Source: DATFHX01 sp035247945 (GTDB lineage: Bacteria; Patescibacteriota; Saccharimonadia; Saccharimonadales; Saccharimonadaceae). Taken from it: DNA of 57,753 nt. The notes beneath the pieces were generated by a model. The model saw only the letters and a list, made by a program, of their open reading frames with translations. It ran no database searches and was not told the origin of the DNA. Positions 50,946 to 57,753 of this stretch are shown one piece after another. Made by a program: the position numbers and the translations under genes. Numbering within the stretch: position 1 is the stretch's first letter; the number at the start of each line of letters is the position of its first letter. The stretch is from positions 1 through 57,753 of the forward strand of contig DATFHX010000008.1 in the NCBI GenBank assembly GCA_035247945.1, given 5' to 3'.

Positions 50946-51083
50946 TCATCCGACATCTTCACCCCCGGTGTCGTTGACGGCAATGCTGACGGCAGCGACA
51001 CCGACCATCAAGGAACGACGATGCACTCTCAAGATGCTATCCACCTCTGTTATACGATCCTGCGTGTGCGTCAAAGTCGCCAT
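50946..51083 (-). CDS. Possible small element-end protein
   Basis: 45 codons (MATLTHTQDRITEVDSILRV..., ends GGEDVG); a start at 51098 inside the tRNA fragment would add 5 residues. The matching stretch of the tRNA-Arg island (frame ending at 8954) encodes a related peptide, including AAVSIAVNDTG-x-EDV, and several differences are silent. That suggests past selection on protein. The tRNA-Arg copy has lost any start codon. The GACGGC pair lies inside this frame. Confidence 0.4.
   Translation of the reverse strand: MATLTHTQDRITEVDSILRVHRRSLMVGVAAVSIAVNDTGGEDVG
50975..50993 (+). repeat. GACGGC pair at the element right end
   Basis: Two TGACGGC units starting 12 bp apart, about 100 bp inside the displaced tRNA-Glu fragment. 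Confidence 0.65.
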
Positions 51084-51091
51084 ATTTCGAA

Positions 51092-51135
51092 TTTTCATCC
51101 TGGCAATCGGAGATCGATTCTCCGTGAGGTCACCA
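51092..51135 (+). repeat. attR-type repeat (displaced tRNA-Glu 3' half)
   Basis: 44 bp, one mismatch to 26826-26869. The mismatch (A at 51113) breaks the T-loop consensus, as expected for a displaced, unselected copy. Confidence 0.9.
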
Positions 51136-51145
51136 GAAATTATTA

Positions 51146-51178
51146 AGAGTCCCACTACCAGTAGCGGGACTCTTTTTG
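51146..51178 (+). terminator. Original tRNA-Glu terminator
   Basis: AGAGTCCC / GGGACTCT with inner CTAC / GTAG, followed by TTTTT. It sits 10 bp after the displaced tRNA fragment, so it probably ended tRNA-Glu before integration. Confidence 0.85.
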
Positions 51179-51205
51179 ATGAAGTCACTTGATACAATAA
51201 ATACA

Positions 51206-51898
51206 ATGCCTGTCACGAAGAATCGAAATATAAAACTTATTGCTAAACGAATCGAGGAGGATCAGTCTGGCTATTTCAGCGTGTATTTCAACAGGCCAGA
51301 TAACTTTACATTCGAGGCTGGTGATTGGATAGATATAGGTTTTGAGGGGCGCAAACTAAAAGGCGGGATAACCTATTCAATATCGTCATCGCCGCTTGAG
51401 AGTGATATCCGAATCACCTTTCGTGAAGGTATTAGCGAGTTTAAGAAGGCACTTCAATCTATTCATGAAGGGGAGCGACTTTTTATCTCTCAATATGGTA
51501 ATGACTATGGTTTCCAATTAAAGCAGAACCGATCGAGTGTGCTTATTGCGGGCGGAGTCGGTATTGCTCCATTTAGGAGCATGCTGAAGGAAATGTACGA
51601 AAATCATGACAAGAGTGAGGTGCTTCTTATTTATCTGAATCAGAATGAACAGTTTTTATTCAAAGATGAAATAGACATGTGGTCAGAGAAACTGCTGAAC
51701 TTGTCTGTCTCATATATAGTGACAAAAGATATCAACCGCAAAAAGCGCGAGAAGCTTATACTCTCATTAATTAAGAACCATGCTCATAATTTCTATATTT
51801 CCGGACCGGAGGGTATGGTAGAAAGTAATGAGCATCTTTTAATTGGCGCTGGAATACCAGTTCGTAACATACGGATCGATAGTTTTGGTGGTTACTAA
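51206..51898 (+). CDS. Flavin/ferredoxin-NADP reductase-like oxidoreductase
   Basis: 230 aa from the ATG at 51206, which is 7 bp after TACAAT (51193-51198) with no ribosome site. FNR-type layout: FAD domain with the variant ITYSISSSP (usual R-x-Y-S), then the NAD(P)-binding part VLIAGGVGIAPFRSML and FYISGPEGMV. It moves electrons between NAD(P)H and a flavin or an unknown acceptor. No fused ferredoxin domain. First backbone gene after the element. Confidence 0.85.
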   Translation: MPVTKNRNIKLIAKRIEEDQSGYFSVYFNRPDNFTFEAGDWIDIGFEGRKLKGGITYSISSSPLESDIRITFREGISEFKKALQSIHEGERLFISQYGNDYGFQLKQNRSSVLIAGGVGIAPFRSMLKEMYENHDKSEVLLIYLNQNEQFLFKDEIDMWSEKLLNLSVSYIVTKDINRKKREKLILSLIKNHAHNFYISGPEGMVESNEHLLIGAGIPVRNIRIDSFGGY

Positions 51899-51991
51899 AT
51901 GCATCTATGCTTGTGCTTTTAAAGTGTACATGCTACGGTACAAATAGAGTCCAGTCAAAGATATAGCGAGGCCATAACCTGGTATATCGTC

Positions 51992-52813
51992 ATGACTACT
52001 AATACAAATACGAGAATTCAATTCGATAACTTCGATGCACTGCTGTCACTTAAGAAAAAGACGGCACTTATTACGGGCGCTGCAGATGGCATCGGGGCGG
52101 CGATTGCTGAGCGGTTTGCCTGGGCGGGCGCAAATCTTATTCTTATAGATATTAATGAATCAACACTCAGAGAGCGTGCACAGCGCCTGCGAAAACTCTA
52201 CCGCATTAAAGTTGATACATCGTTTATTGATCTTGTAAATCCTGAAGCTATTATGGAATTTTGGAAACACTGTAAAGTAATTCCTGATATCTTAGTCAAC
52301 AATGCGGGGATCTATCCACCTCGTGATTTTACAGATAGCGACAAGGGGTTTATAGATCGCACAATGCAGATTAATCTTGGAGCGGTAATGGATATGTGCC
52401 GCGAGATGATTGCGCGTCGAAAAAAAGAAGGCGGCGTCATTATTAATATGGGATCTATTGAAGCAAAGACGCCGTTTAAGGAAGACCTCTCGGTCTACTC
52501 AGTAAGTAAGGCTGGAGTTCTCGCATTAACGCGGAGTCTAGCTCGTGAGTATGCTTCTCAAGGGTTTAAGATAAATGCACTTGTACCAGGCGGAATTAAA
52601 ACGGAGGGAACCTCCGAAATGGCTCGAGGTGCTTTTTTAAAGTTTCGTTTCAACTTGTTTAGAGATGCTGCTCGATTTAGCCAACGTTTACCGGTTGGCC
52701 GTGTGGGCCAGCCCGACGACATCGCGCGGATGGCGCTCGTCATGGCGGCACCCATATCCGACTATATGTCAGGCGCTGAAGTGACGATCGATGGTGGGTT
52801 TCTTACTGCTTAA
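51992..52813 (+). CDS. Short-chain dehydrogenase/reductase (FabG-like)
   Basis: 273 aa. Rossmann motif ALITGAADGIGAAI, NNAGIYPP, catalytic Ser in NMGSIEAK, Tyr/Lys in YSVSKAGVLALTRSLA, and the C-terminal GAEVTIDGGF. Classical SDR oxidising or reducing an alcohol/ketone with NAD(P); substrate not known. The 3' end overlaps the convergent EEP gene by 11 bp. Confidence 0.9.
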   Translation: MTTNTNTRIQFDNFDALLSLKKKTALITGAADGIGAAIAERFAWAGANLILIDINESTLRERAQRLRKLYRIKVDTSFIDLVNPEAIMEFWKHCKVIPDILVNNAGIYPPRDFTDSDKGFIDRTMQINLGAVMDMCREMIARRKKEGGVIINMGSIEAKTPFKEDLSVYSVSKAGVLALTRSLAREYASQGFKINALVPGGIKTEGTSEMARGAFLKFRFNLFRDAARFSQRLPVGRVGQPDDIARMALVMAAPISDYMSGAEVTIDGGFLTA

Positions 52814-53603
52814 TAATCGTTACTTTAATACCAAGGTGGTCTGAGGGATACATTCCATTGATAGGTTTATCGAGGATAAGTGTTGCCGTCATTCTGTATT
52901 CTTGTGATGATATGAGTACGTGATCGATCTGTCTCGGTATCTTATTCTTTGGTAAAAACGATGCGTGGAAGGTAGGTCGAAAATTTCCTGTAAGTGCGTC
53001 CTTTAATGCAAGGCACTTAATAAAATGTCTATAGGTCGCAGTATCTGCCGGAAGATTGAAATCACCCGCTATGAGGATCATAGTATGCCGCATCTTGAGG
53101 TTTTGTATGAGATCTGCTACGGCGTGAAGCTGCTTCGTTATAAGACGCATGGCGGATGAGTCTTCGTTCCATTCGCCCGTATGGTCTGGATCGAGATGAA
53201 GGTTAAGACGGATTTCTTGAGTGTTCGTTGTCGTAATAAGAATCCCTTTATGAATGTAAGGGATGAGTTTAAGAAAGTCTAAACGGGCAAGGTGTGAGGC
53301 GGGTAGGGTCGAAAAAGCGGTGCTCTTTGGCGTGTGCTTAAAGAATGAGACTAGTCCGGCTTTCGGACCAAACGCACCTTTCTTATATGAGATGTAAGGA
53401 TATTGATCGCGCAAGTCCTTTCGTAGGTGCCGGAGTGTGTGGTATGTATATACTTCTTGCAGATGAAGTTCGGCAGCGTCGGAGGGAATAAGCTGTGTGA
53501 GAATTAGTTCTATTCGTCTTTTAAGCGGCGTGCCGCTCAGCTGAAACCCCCGTATGTTGAGCGTTATTAAAGATAGAGGCGGGTGTTTAACGGAGGGAGG
53601 CAT
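52803..53603 (-). CDS. Endonuclease/exonuclease/phosphatase-family protein
   Basis: 266 aa, EEP (DNase I-like) fold: metal-binding Asn in TLNIRGF, Glu in LHLQEVYTY, catalytic AGDFNLP, IDHVLIS and the final His in SDHLGI. Could be a nuclease or a lipid/phospho-ester hydrolase; no signal peptide is visible, so it is probably cytoplasmic. Confidence 0.85.
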   Translation of the reverse strand: MPPSVKHPPLSLITLNIRGFQLSGTPLKRRIELILTQLIPSDAAELHLQEVYTYHTLRHLRKDLRDQYPYISYKKGAFGPKAGLVSFFKHTPKSTAFSTLPASHLARLDFLKLIPYIHKGILITTTNTQEIRLNLHLDPDHTGEWNEDSSAMRLITKQLHAVADLIQNLKMRHTMILIAGDFNLPADTATYRHFIKCLALKDALTGNFRPTFHASFLPKNKIPRQIDHVLISSQEYRMTATLILDKPINGMYPSDHLGIKVTIIKQ

Positions 53604-53755
53604 GTTTCATTTATGATAGCAAATACGGCTTTGTTAATTCGTTGTGTTTTTTGAGGATTTTTATTCCTGGTTATGCTATTATTAATATGATATTTAGCAG
53701 GGATAAAAAGTATGGCTAAAACTCTTGAAGATAAGAGTACAGGGAATAACATATA

Positions 53756-55048
53756 ATGGCACGACTTCCTATACCGGGTTCAGATGACACTACTTGGGGG
53801 CAGATTCTGAATGACTATTTGCTTGTCTCCCATGATAATGGCGGGGCAATAAAGGGTGATGCTGTTAGTTCCTCGAATCTTCAAGACGGTGCCGTATCAA
53901 CGTCAAAACTGCAGGACAACTCAGTAACGAATGCGAAGCTTGATGCGGGAAGTGGGAGTAATGGTCAAGTCCTCACCCGCGACGGAAGCGCCGCAGGCTT
54001 CTCCTGGTCATCTGTCGCAGGATCACCCGACGCAACGCCCTCAACGAAAGGCCTCGTTCAGCTCTCCGGTGACCTATCCGGTACAGCAAGTGCACCAACC
54101 GTCCCAGCCCTTGCAAATAAAGAACCAACCATTACCGCAGGAACAACTACACAGTACTACCGTGGTGACAAGTCTTGGCAAACCCTCGATAAAACGGCCG
54201 TAGGACTCGCAAACGTCGACAACACGAGCGACGCGAATAAACCGATTAGCACCGCTACCCAAACTGCGCTTAATGGTAAAGCTCCGACTACTCGCACCAT
54301 TACCGCAGGCACCGGTCTGACAGGTGGTGGCGATCTCAGTGCTGACCGTACCCTCGCCGTAAGCTTTGGTACTACAGCTGGTACTGTCGCTCAAGGTAAT
54401 GACAGCCGTATTACTGGTGCTGAGCAAACTTCTAATAAAGGCGTAGCAAATGGCTACGCCAGTCTCAATAGTTCCACAAGAGTTCCCTCCGCGCAGCTTG
54501 GCTCAGGAACGGCAGACGCCACAACCTACTTAAGAGGAGATGGTACCTGGACGACAACCCCAGCAGCTCCAGTAACCAGCGTCGCAGGCAAAACTGGTGT
54601 CGTTACTCTCGTCAAAGCAGATGTAGGACTTGCAAATGTCGACAATACTAGTGACGCCAATAAACCTGTTTCTACTGCTCAACAGGCAGCACTGGATGGA
54701 AAAGTAAATGTTACAAATGGTGGTGGCGAAACCTACTTTGATGCAGGCAATTCGGGCACTGCGCTGACAATTAATCTTGCAAATGGTAATGTCCAAAAAA
54801 TGACCCTTACGGGTAATTGCACGCTAACACTTACCAGTCCAGCCACTGGTGCTTTTCGCTCGTTGCTCCTATATGTATTCCAGGATGGAACAGGGTCTCG
54901 TACAATTACCTGGCCTGCATCCGTGAAATGGGGAACTGCCGGTGCGCCAGTACTTTCAACGGGTGCATCGAAAATGGATAAGATCCTTCTTGATACCGTC
55001 GATGGCGGTACGACATGGTATGGTGCTGCGGGCCCTGGAGGCTACTAG
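53756..55048 (+). CDS. Phage tail-fibre-like repeat protein
   Basis: 430 aa. Starts with ARLPIPGSDDTTWGQILNDY, then DGAV-S-SKLQDNSV-type repeats, two copies of VGLANVDNTSDANKP (about residues 150 and 295), TAGTGLTGGGDLSADRTL and YLRGDGTW, all typical of trimeric phage tail fibres. The C-terminus is a compact beta domain. No signal peptide and no phage genes nearby, so it may be a surface or adhesin-like fibre of cellular use. Followed after 3 bp by the LamG gene, so one operon. Confidence 0.82.
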   Translation: MARLPIPGSDDTTWGQILNDYLLVSHDNGGAIKGDAVSSSNLQDGAVSTSKLQDNSVTNAKLDAGSGSNGQVLTRDGSAAGFSWSSVAGSPDATPSTKGLVQLSGDLSGTASAPTVPALANKEPTITAGTTTQYYRGDKSWQTLDKTAVGLANVDNTSDANKPISTATQTALNGKAPTTRTITAGTGLTGGGDLSADRTLAVSFGTTAGTVAQGNDSRITGAEQTSNKGVANGYASLNSSTRVPSAQLGSGTADATTYLRGDGTWTTTPAAPVTSVAGKTGVVTLVKADVGLANVDNTSDANKPVSTAQQAALDGKVNVTNGGGETYFDAGNSGTALTINLANGNVQKMTLTGNCTLTLTSPATGAFRSLLLYVFQDGTGSRTITWPASVKWGTAGAPVLSTGASKMDKILLDTVDGGTTWYGAAGPGGY

Positions 55049-55051
55049 GAA

Positions 55052-55729
55052 ATGATTGGTTCTGCGCGCAGCGTTTTAATGATGAAAAGGCTTGTATTGC
55101 CTGCTGCGATTGCAACATATGGCTTTAGCGAAGGGTCGGGTACGACTGCGGCAGATTCATCTGGAAATAACCATACGCTGACGCTCAATAGTACTACGTG
55201 GACAACTGGTCATACTGGAAGTGGTATAACAAACTCAACGACAGGTCTGGGTGCGAGCGCCTCTTTTCCAGGGCCAAGTACTGCAATTACTATGATGGCA
55301 TGGATTAAGCCACTTAATCTTCCGGCGGGCAGTACTCGTGTTGCTATGGGCTTTTTCGATACGGGCGGTAACACCGACGTGGCAATTTTTACGGAGCGTG
55401 GTGATTTTGGGAATCCAAATGTCCTCCAATGCGATCTTAGGATTGGAGGTTCTCTTAACGCAGTTCACGGACCCGCACTAACGGTAGGTACCTGGGTGCA
55501 CGTTGCGATTACATTTGACGGCACAACCGTGCGCCTTTATGTAAACGGTTCACTCTTTACCTCGAGTTCGGTAAGCGGAACACTCAGTACGGGAGATAAA
55601 CTTGTTGTTGCAGGAACAGACCCTTTTAATACATACGGCTCTGACGTCACAATGGATGATGCGCGCGTTTTTGGTACTGCACTTGACGCTACTCACATTA
55701 GCCTCGCCATGTCGACTCCTGTTTCTTAG
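55052..55729 (+). CDS. LamG/concanavalin-A-like domain protein
   Basis: 225 aa; most of it is one LamG-type jellyroll (ATYGFSEGSGTTAADSSGN, then MMAWIKPLN, VGTWVHVAITFDGTTVRLYVNG, DDARVFGTAL). Such domains bind glycans or proteins. No clear signal peptide, as for the fibre-like protein upstream, with which it is co-transcribed; the two may form one structure. Confidence 0.82.
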   Translation: MIGSARSVLMMKRLVLPAAIATYGFSEGSGTTAADSSGNNHTLTLNSTTWTTGHTGSGITNSTTGLGASASFPGPSTAITMMAWIKPLNLPAGSTRVAMGFFDTGGNTDVAIFTERGDFGNPNVLQCDLRIGGSLNAVHGPALTVGTWVHVAITFDGTTVRLYVNGSLFTSSSVSGTLSTGDKLVVAGTDPFNTYGSDVTMDDARVFGTALDATHISLAMSTPVS

Positions 55730-55753
55730 AAAAACGCCGTAACATAAGAAAAG

Positions 55754-55805
55754 AAATACCCCGCGACCATCTAGAAGGACGCGGGGTATTTCTAGATGGT
55801 CGCGG
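55754..55805 (-). terminator. Double-hairpin terminator with exclusive pairings
   Basis: Stem A pairs 55754-55765 with 55780-55791 (12 bp). Stem B pairs 55761-55776 with 55790-55805 (16 bp). Same nested plan as 9158-9208. On the minus strand stem A is followed by CTTTTC. Confidence 0.82.
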
Positions 55806-55816
55806 AGAGATGCGCC

Positions 55817-56212
55817 CTACGACAGCGTCAGGTGAAAGCTGGGATCGATGAGGGTGTTCTTGTACTCGTCGAACGAGGCAACGAGACCGCTGCCTTCCCA
55901 CGCCTTACGGTCGAACGCGAGACCATCCGAGCTACACCTACCGCTGATCGTGAGCTTCAGATCTTGCTGCTTGGCCGTCGTTGCCACGTTGTGCGTGCCT
56001 TTGGGCGTGACGTAGACGGCAACCCGATGGAGCGGGTTGGTGCCACGGTCATTCTCGTTGGTGGTCTCGGAGACGATTCGTACGATGCAGTGATCGTTGT
56101 TTGCCTCACTGTTGCGGTCGTACGCGACACTCTCCAGAAGCTTGTTGGCTTCCGTGATGATGTCTACGGGTGGGGCGTCGTTCTTTCGACGCCTACTCTT
56201 GCCGAAGATCAC
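55817..56212 (-). CDS. Hypothetical protein in a GC-rich cassette
   Basis: 131 aa from a GTG preceded by AGGGGAG. Basic N-terminus, a mixed strand/helix domain, two Cys (DHCIVRI, GRCSSDG), no signal peptide. Family not recognised. It has a clear promoter (56250-56279) and the double-hairpin terminator, and is GC-rich versus the surface genes around it. Confidence 0.62.
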   Translation of the reverse strand: MIFGKSRRRKNDAPPVDIITEANKLLESVAYDRNSEANNDHCIVRIVSETTNENDRGTNPLHRVAVYVTPKGTHNVATTAKQQDLKLTISGRCSSDGLAFDRKAWEGSGLVASFDEYKNTLIDPSFHLTLS

Positions 56213-56249
56213 AAGGGTCTCCCCTGATCGATGGTGGGCTAACTTCGAT

Positions 56250-56279
56250 ACTATACCAATAGTGCGCGTACACTGTCAA
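56250..56279 (-). promoter_or_regulatory. Promoter of the 55817 cassette
   Basis: On the minus strand TTGACA (56274-56279), 18-bp spacer, TATAGT (56250-56255). Confidence 0.75.
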
Positions 56280-56388
56280 AAATATCTTTTTAGGAATAAT
56301 GGAATTTAAAAAGTTAACAAAGATTTAACACTGCATTGCTACAATGACGCTAATAGTAAATTGCTGTCAGGCAGGGGGTAAAAGAGGA

Positions 56389-56838
56389 ATGACCAACAAA
56401 GAAGAGGGTTGGCCGCGCCAAGCAATCTCGCGGCGAATACTGCTCTTAGGAGGTATGAGCATTATTGTTCTAGGAATGGTTTTGCTTGTTGTTGTGGTGC
56501 TGTCGAGTCGGTTGGGTGCAACATCAGTACGGAGTGAATCGTATAAATCCATCTCAGGTACGGCTGGACTCATTGCGACGATCGATTATAAGTGTGATGG
56601 AGAGTGCAAGCAAAAGTACGATTTTGACGTTCGTATCTTTCGTGATGCTGGTCCTGAGGTTGCTGTGGTTCGTCCAGATAACAAAGGAATTGTGAATGTC
56701 GCGCTCCCGGAGGGCGAATACGTCATGCTCATTAATAAAAAAATAGATTCAGGAAATACATTCCCGCAAGAACATATCTCACTCAAAAACGGCAAACAAC
56801 TAGAACTAAAACTGCAGTACAAGGGGATGGCATCATGA
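56389..56838 (+). CDS. Single-pass membrane protein, hypothetical
   Basis: 149 aa from the ATG at 56389 (AGGGGGT upstream). One membrane helix (about residues 17-40), then an extracellular beta-type domain with two close Cys (YKCDGECKQK) and VNVALPEGEYVMLI, like a small carboxypeptidase-regulatory or Ig-like fold. Its stop overlaps the next start (ATGA), so it is probably a partner of the glycine-rich protein. Confidence 0.65.
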   Translation: MTNKEEGWPRQAISRRILLLGGMSIIVLGMVLLVVVVLSSRLGATSVRSESYKSISGTAGLIATIDYKCDGECKQKYDFDVRIFRDAGPEVAVVRPDNKGIVNVALPEGEYVMLINKKIDSGNTFPQEHISLKNGKQLELKLQYKGMAS

Positions 56839-57753
56839 GGGAACGAACAAAACAAATCATTCTAAGGCAACGTGTTAAGGTATTTGCTTTTACGGCATTT
56901 AGTGTCGTTACAATGGGAATACTTACCCTTCAGCGTCCTATGGAAGCGGCGGCGAGTACAAACCCAGGACTCGATAGCGGCAATGCGCAGGTCTCGACTG
57001 TCGGTAGTGATACAGTCTTGCAGTACAAAACCACTGGAACAAGTACCTTCAAGGCGCCTGGTGGTGTGACGAATGTCCGCGTTATGGTTATTGGCGGCGG
57101 CGGTGGAGGTGGCTCCGGTGGTGGCGGTGGTGGAGCTGGCCGTATGGTCGCCGCTCCCTCTATGGCAATTACCCAAGGCACTTCATACACAATTACTGTC
57201 GGTGGAGGCGGAGCTGGTGGAGTTTCAAACGGTCAGGCAACGAGCGGTAACCCTTCTTCTATTGGATCGCTTGCGGTCGCACCCGGCGGCGGTGGTGGGG
57301 GTGGTTACAATACCAAGTCCGGTCTTAATGGTGGATCTGGTGGTGGAGTAGCACGCGATAACGGCATTGGCGGTAATACGGGTACTATTGGTCTTGGCAA
57401 TCAAACGGGAACAGTTCCAGCGGGTGGTACAGGGCTTGGTAATAATGGTGGCAATAACTCTCCATGTACTGGCACAACCGGATGGTGTGGCGGTGGTGGA
57501 GGCGGTGGAGCCAGCGCTGTTGGTGGTAATGGATCGGGTAACAGTACCCAGGGTGCTAGCGAGGTCGCAGGGAATGGTGGCGCAGGTTCTGCTAACGACA
57601 TTACGGGTTCTTCCGTAACATACGCAGGTGGAGGCGGTGGCGGTCGTCACAGTGCAGGTACCGTAGGTCAAGGTGGTGGAGGCGGCGGTGGTAATGGTGG
57701 TGTTGATACTGGCGCTGGGGTGAGTGGAACTGCCAACACAGGATCCGGTGGTG
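56835..57753 (+). CDS. Glycine-rich surface protein (partial, runs off the window)
   Basis: Open from the ATG at 56835 to the window end (306 codons, no stop). N-terminal basic segment and a membrane/signal helix (about residues 15-33), then a region starting TSTFKAPGGVTNVRVMVIGG that leads into very long Gly-rich stretches (GGGGGGG-S-GGGGGG, later GGGGGGYN and similar). This is the layout of glycine-rich-domain surface or fibre proteins. Coupled to the 56389 gene by a 4-bp overlap. Confidence 0.75.
   Translation, partial: MRERTKQIILRQRVKVFAFTAFSVVTMGILTLQRPMEAAASTNPGLDSGNAQVSTVGSDTVLQYKTTGTSTFKAPGGVTNVRVMVIGGGGGGGSGGGGGGAGRMVAAPSMAITQGTSYTITVGGGGAGGVSNGQATSGNPSSIGSLAVAPGGGGGGGYNTKSGLNGGSGGGVARDNGIGGNTGTIGLGNQTGTVPAGGTGLGNNGGNNSPCTGTTGWCGGGGGGGASAVGGNGSGNSTQGASEVAGNGGAGSANDITGSSVTYAGGGGGGRHSAGTVGQGGGGGGGNGGVDTGAGVSGTANTGSGG

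Larger units (their letters stand above)
26826..51135. mobile_element. 24.3-kb integrative conjugative element in tRNA-Glu
   Basis: Flanked by a 44-bp repeat of the tRNA-Glu 3' half (26826-26869 and 51092-51135, one mismatch). Contents in order: large serine recombinase, ribbon-helix-helix regulator, replication-relaxation protein, RloC-like ATPase, restriction-modification genes, RadC, and a type IV secretion operon with VirB4 and VirD4. The last 3.7 kb may be a separate small element. Confidence 0.85.
47468..51135. mobile_element. Putative 3.7-kb second element with SGNH hydrolase
   Basis: Same plan and size as the tRNA-Arg island: tRNA-derived end, GACGGC pair (47553), small genes, leftward SGNH hydrolase with the shared leader, GACGGC pair (50975), tRNA fragment. 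No recombinase inside. The left boundary is weakly defined. Confidence 0.5.

Noticed and set aside
1..57753. CRISPR arrays or rRNA genes
   Set aside because: No regularly spaced direct repeats with unique spacers and no rRNA-like conserved stretches were seen.
1..57753. Alternative code with TGA read as Gly
   Set aside because: TGA ends many well-defined genes here at the expected lengths (for example the serine recombinase and virB4) and no recognised protein needs TGA readthrough.

Overview
The window looks like a chromosome segment of a Patescibacteria/CPR bacterium, most likely Candidatus Saccharibacteria (TM7). This is inferred from the gene mix and is not proven by a marker gene: type IV pilins, an LPQTG-anchored wall protein, a DUF5684 membrane protein, FolD, MurB, and a type IV secretion system with no outer-membrane core, which fits a monoderm. 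TGA acts as a stop, so the standard bacterial code applies.

Layout. 1-4707: a leftward cluster of four prepilin-like genes and murB. 5290-9146: tRNA-Arg(UCG) followed by a 3.8-kb island, bounded by a 48-bp exact copy of the tRNA 3' half and carrying a secreted SGNH hydrolase. 9.2-26.5 kb: backbone genes (esterase, tRNA-Lys, KHG-type histidine phosphatase, FolD, a CheY-like receiver, a SpeD-like/GNAT-like pair, a sensor kinase, the LPQTG protein), interrupted by GC-rich single-gene cassettes with their own 5' leaders and hairpin terminators. 26826-51135: a 24.3-kb integrative element in tRNA-Glu(UUC). It holds a large serine recombinase whose last codons are antisense to the tRNA, a ribbon-helix-helix regulator with a candidate operator, a replication-relaxation protein, a restriction-modification block (two adenine methylases and an AlwI-type endonuclease) beside a zinc-hook RloC-like ATPase, RadC, and a VirB2/VirB6/PrgI/VirB4/CHAP/VirD4 conjugation operon. 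Its last 3.7 kb (47468-51135) looks like a second small element. 51.2-57.75 kb: a flavin reductase, an SDR, an EEP-family hydrolase, then surface proteins (tail-fibre-like, LamG, glycine-rich; the last one runs off the window).

Most interesting. (1) The tRNA-Arg island and the 3' end of the tRNA-Glu element have the same plan: a tRNA-derived end, a pair of GACGGC units exactly 12 bp apart near each end, a few small ORFs, then a leftward SGNH hydrolase with a near-identical signal peptide and a conserved structured 5' leader. Neither carries a recombinase, so they may be a family of non-autonomous tRNA-targeted cargo elements. (2) Two styles of gene start coexist: about a dozen backbone genes begin 7-10 bp after a -10 box (leaderless), whereas the GC-rich cassettes have Shine-Dalgarno sites and often long hairpin-rich leaders. 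(3) Two cassettes end in the same unusual double-hairpin terminator with mutually exclusive pairings.
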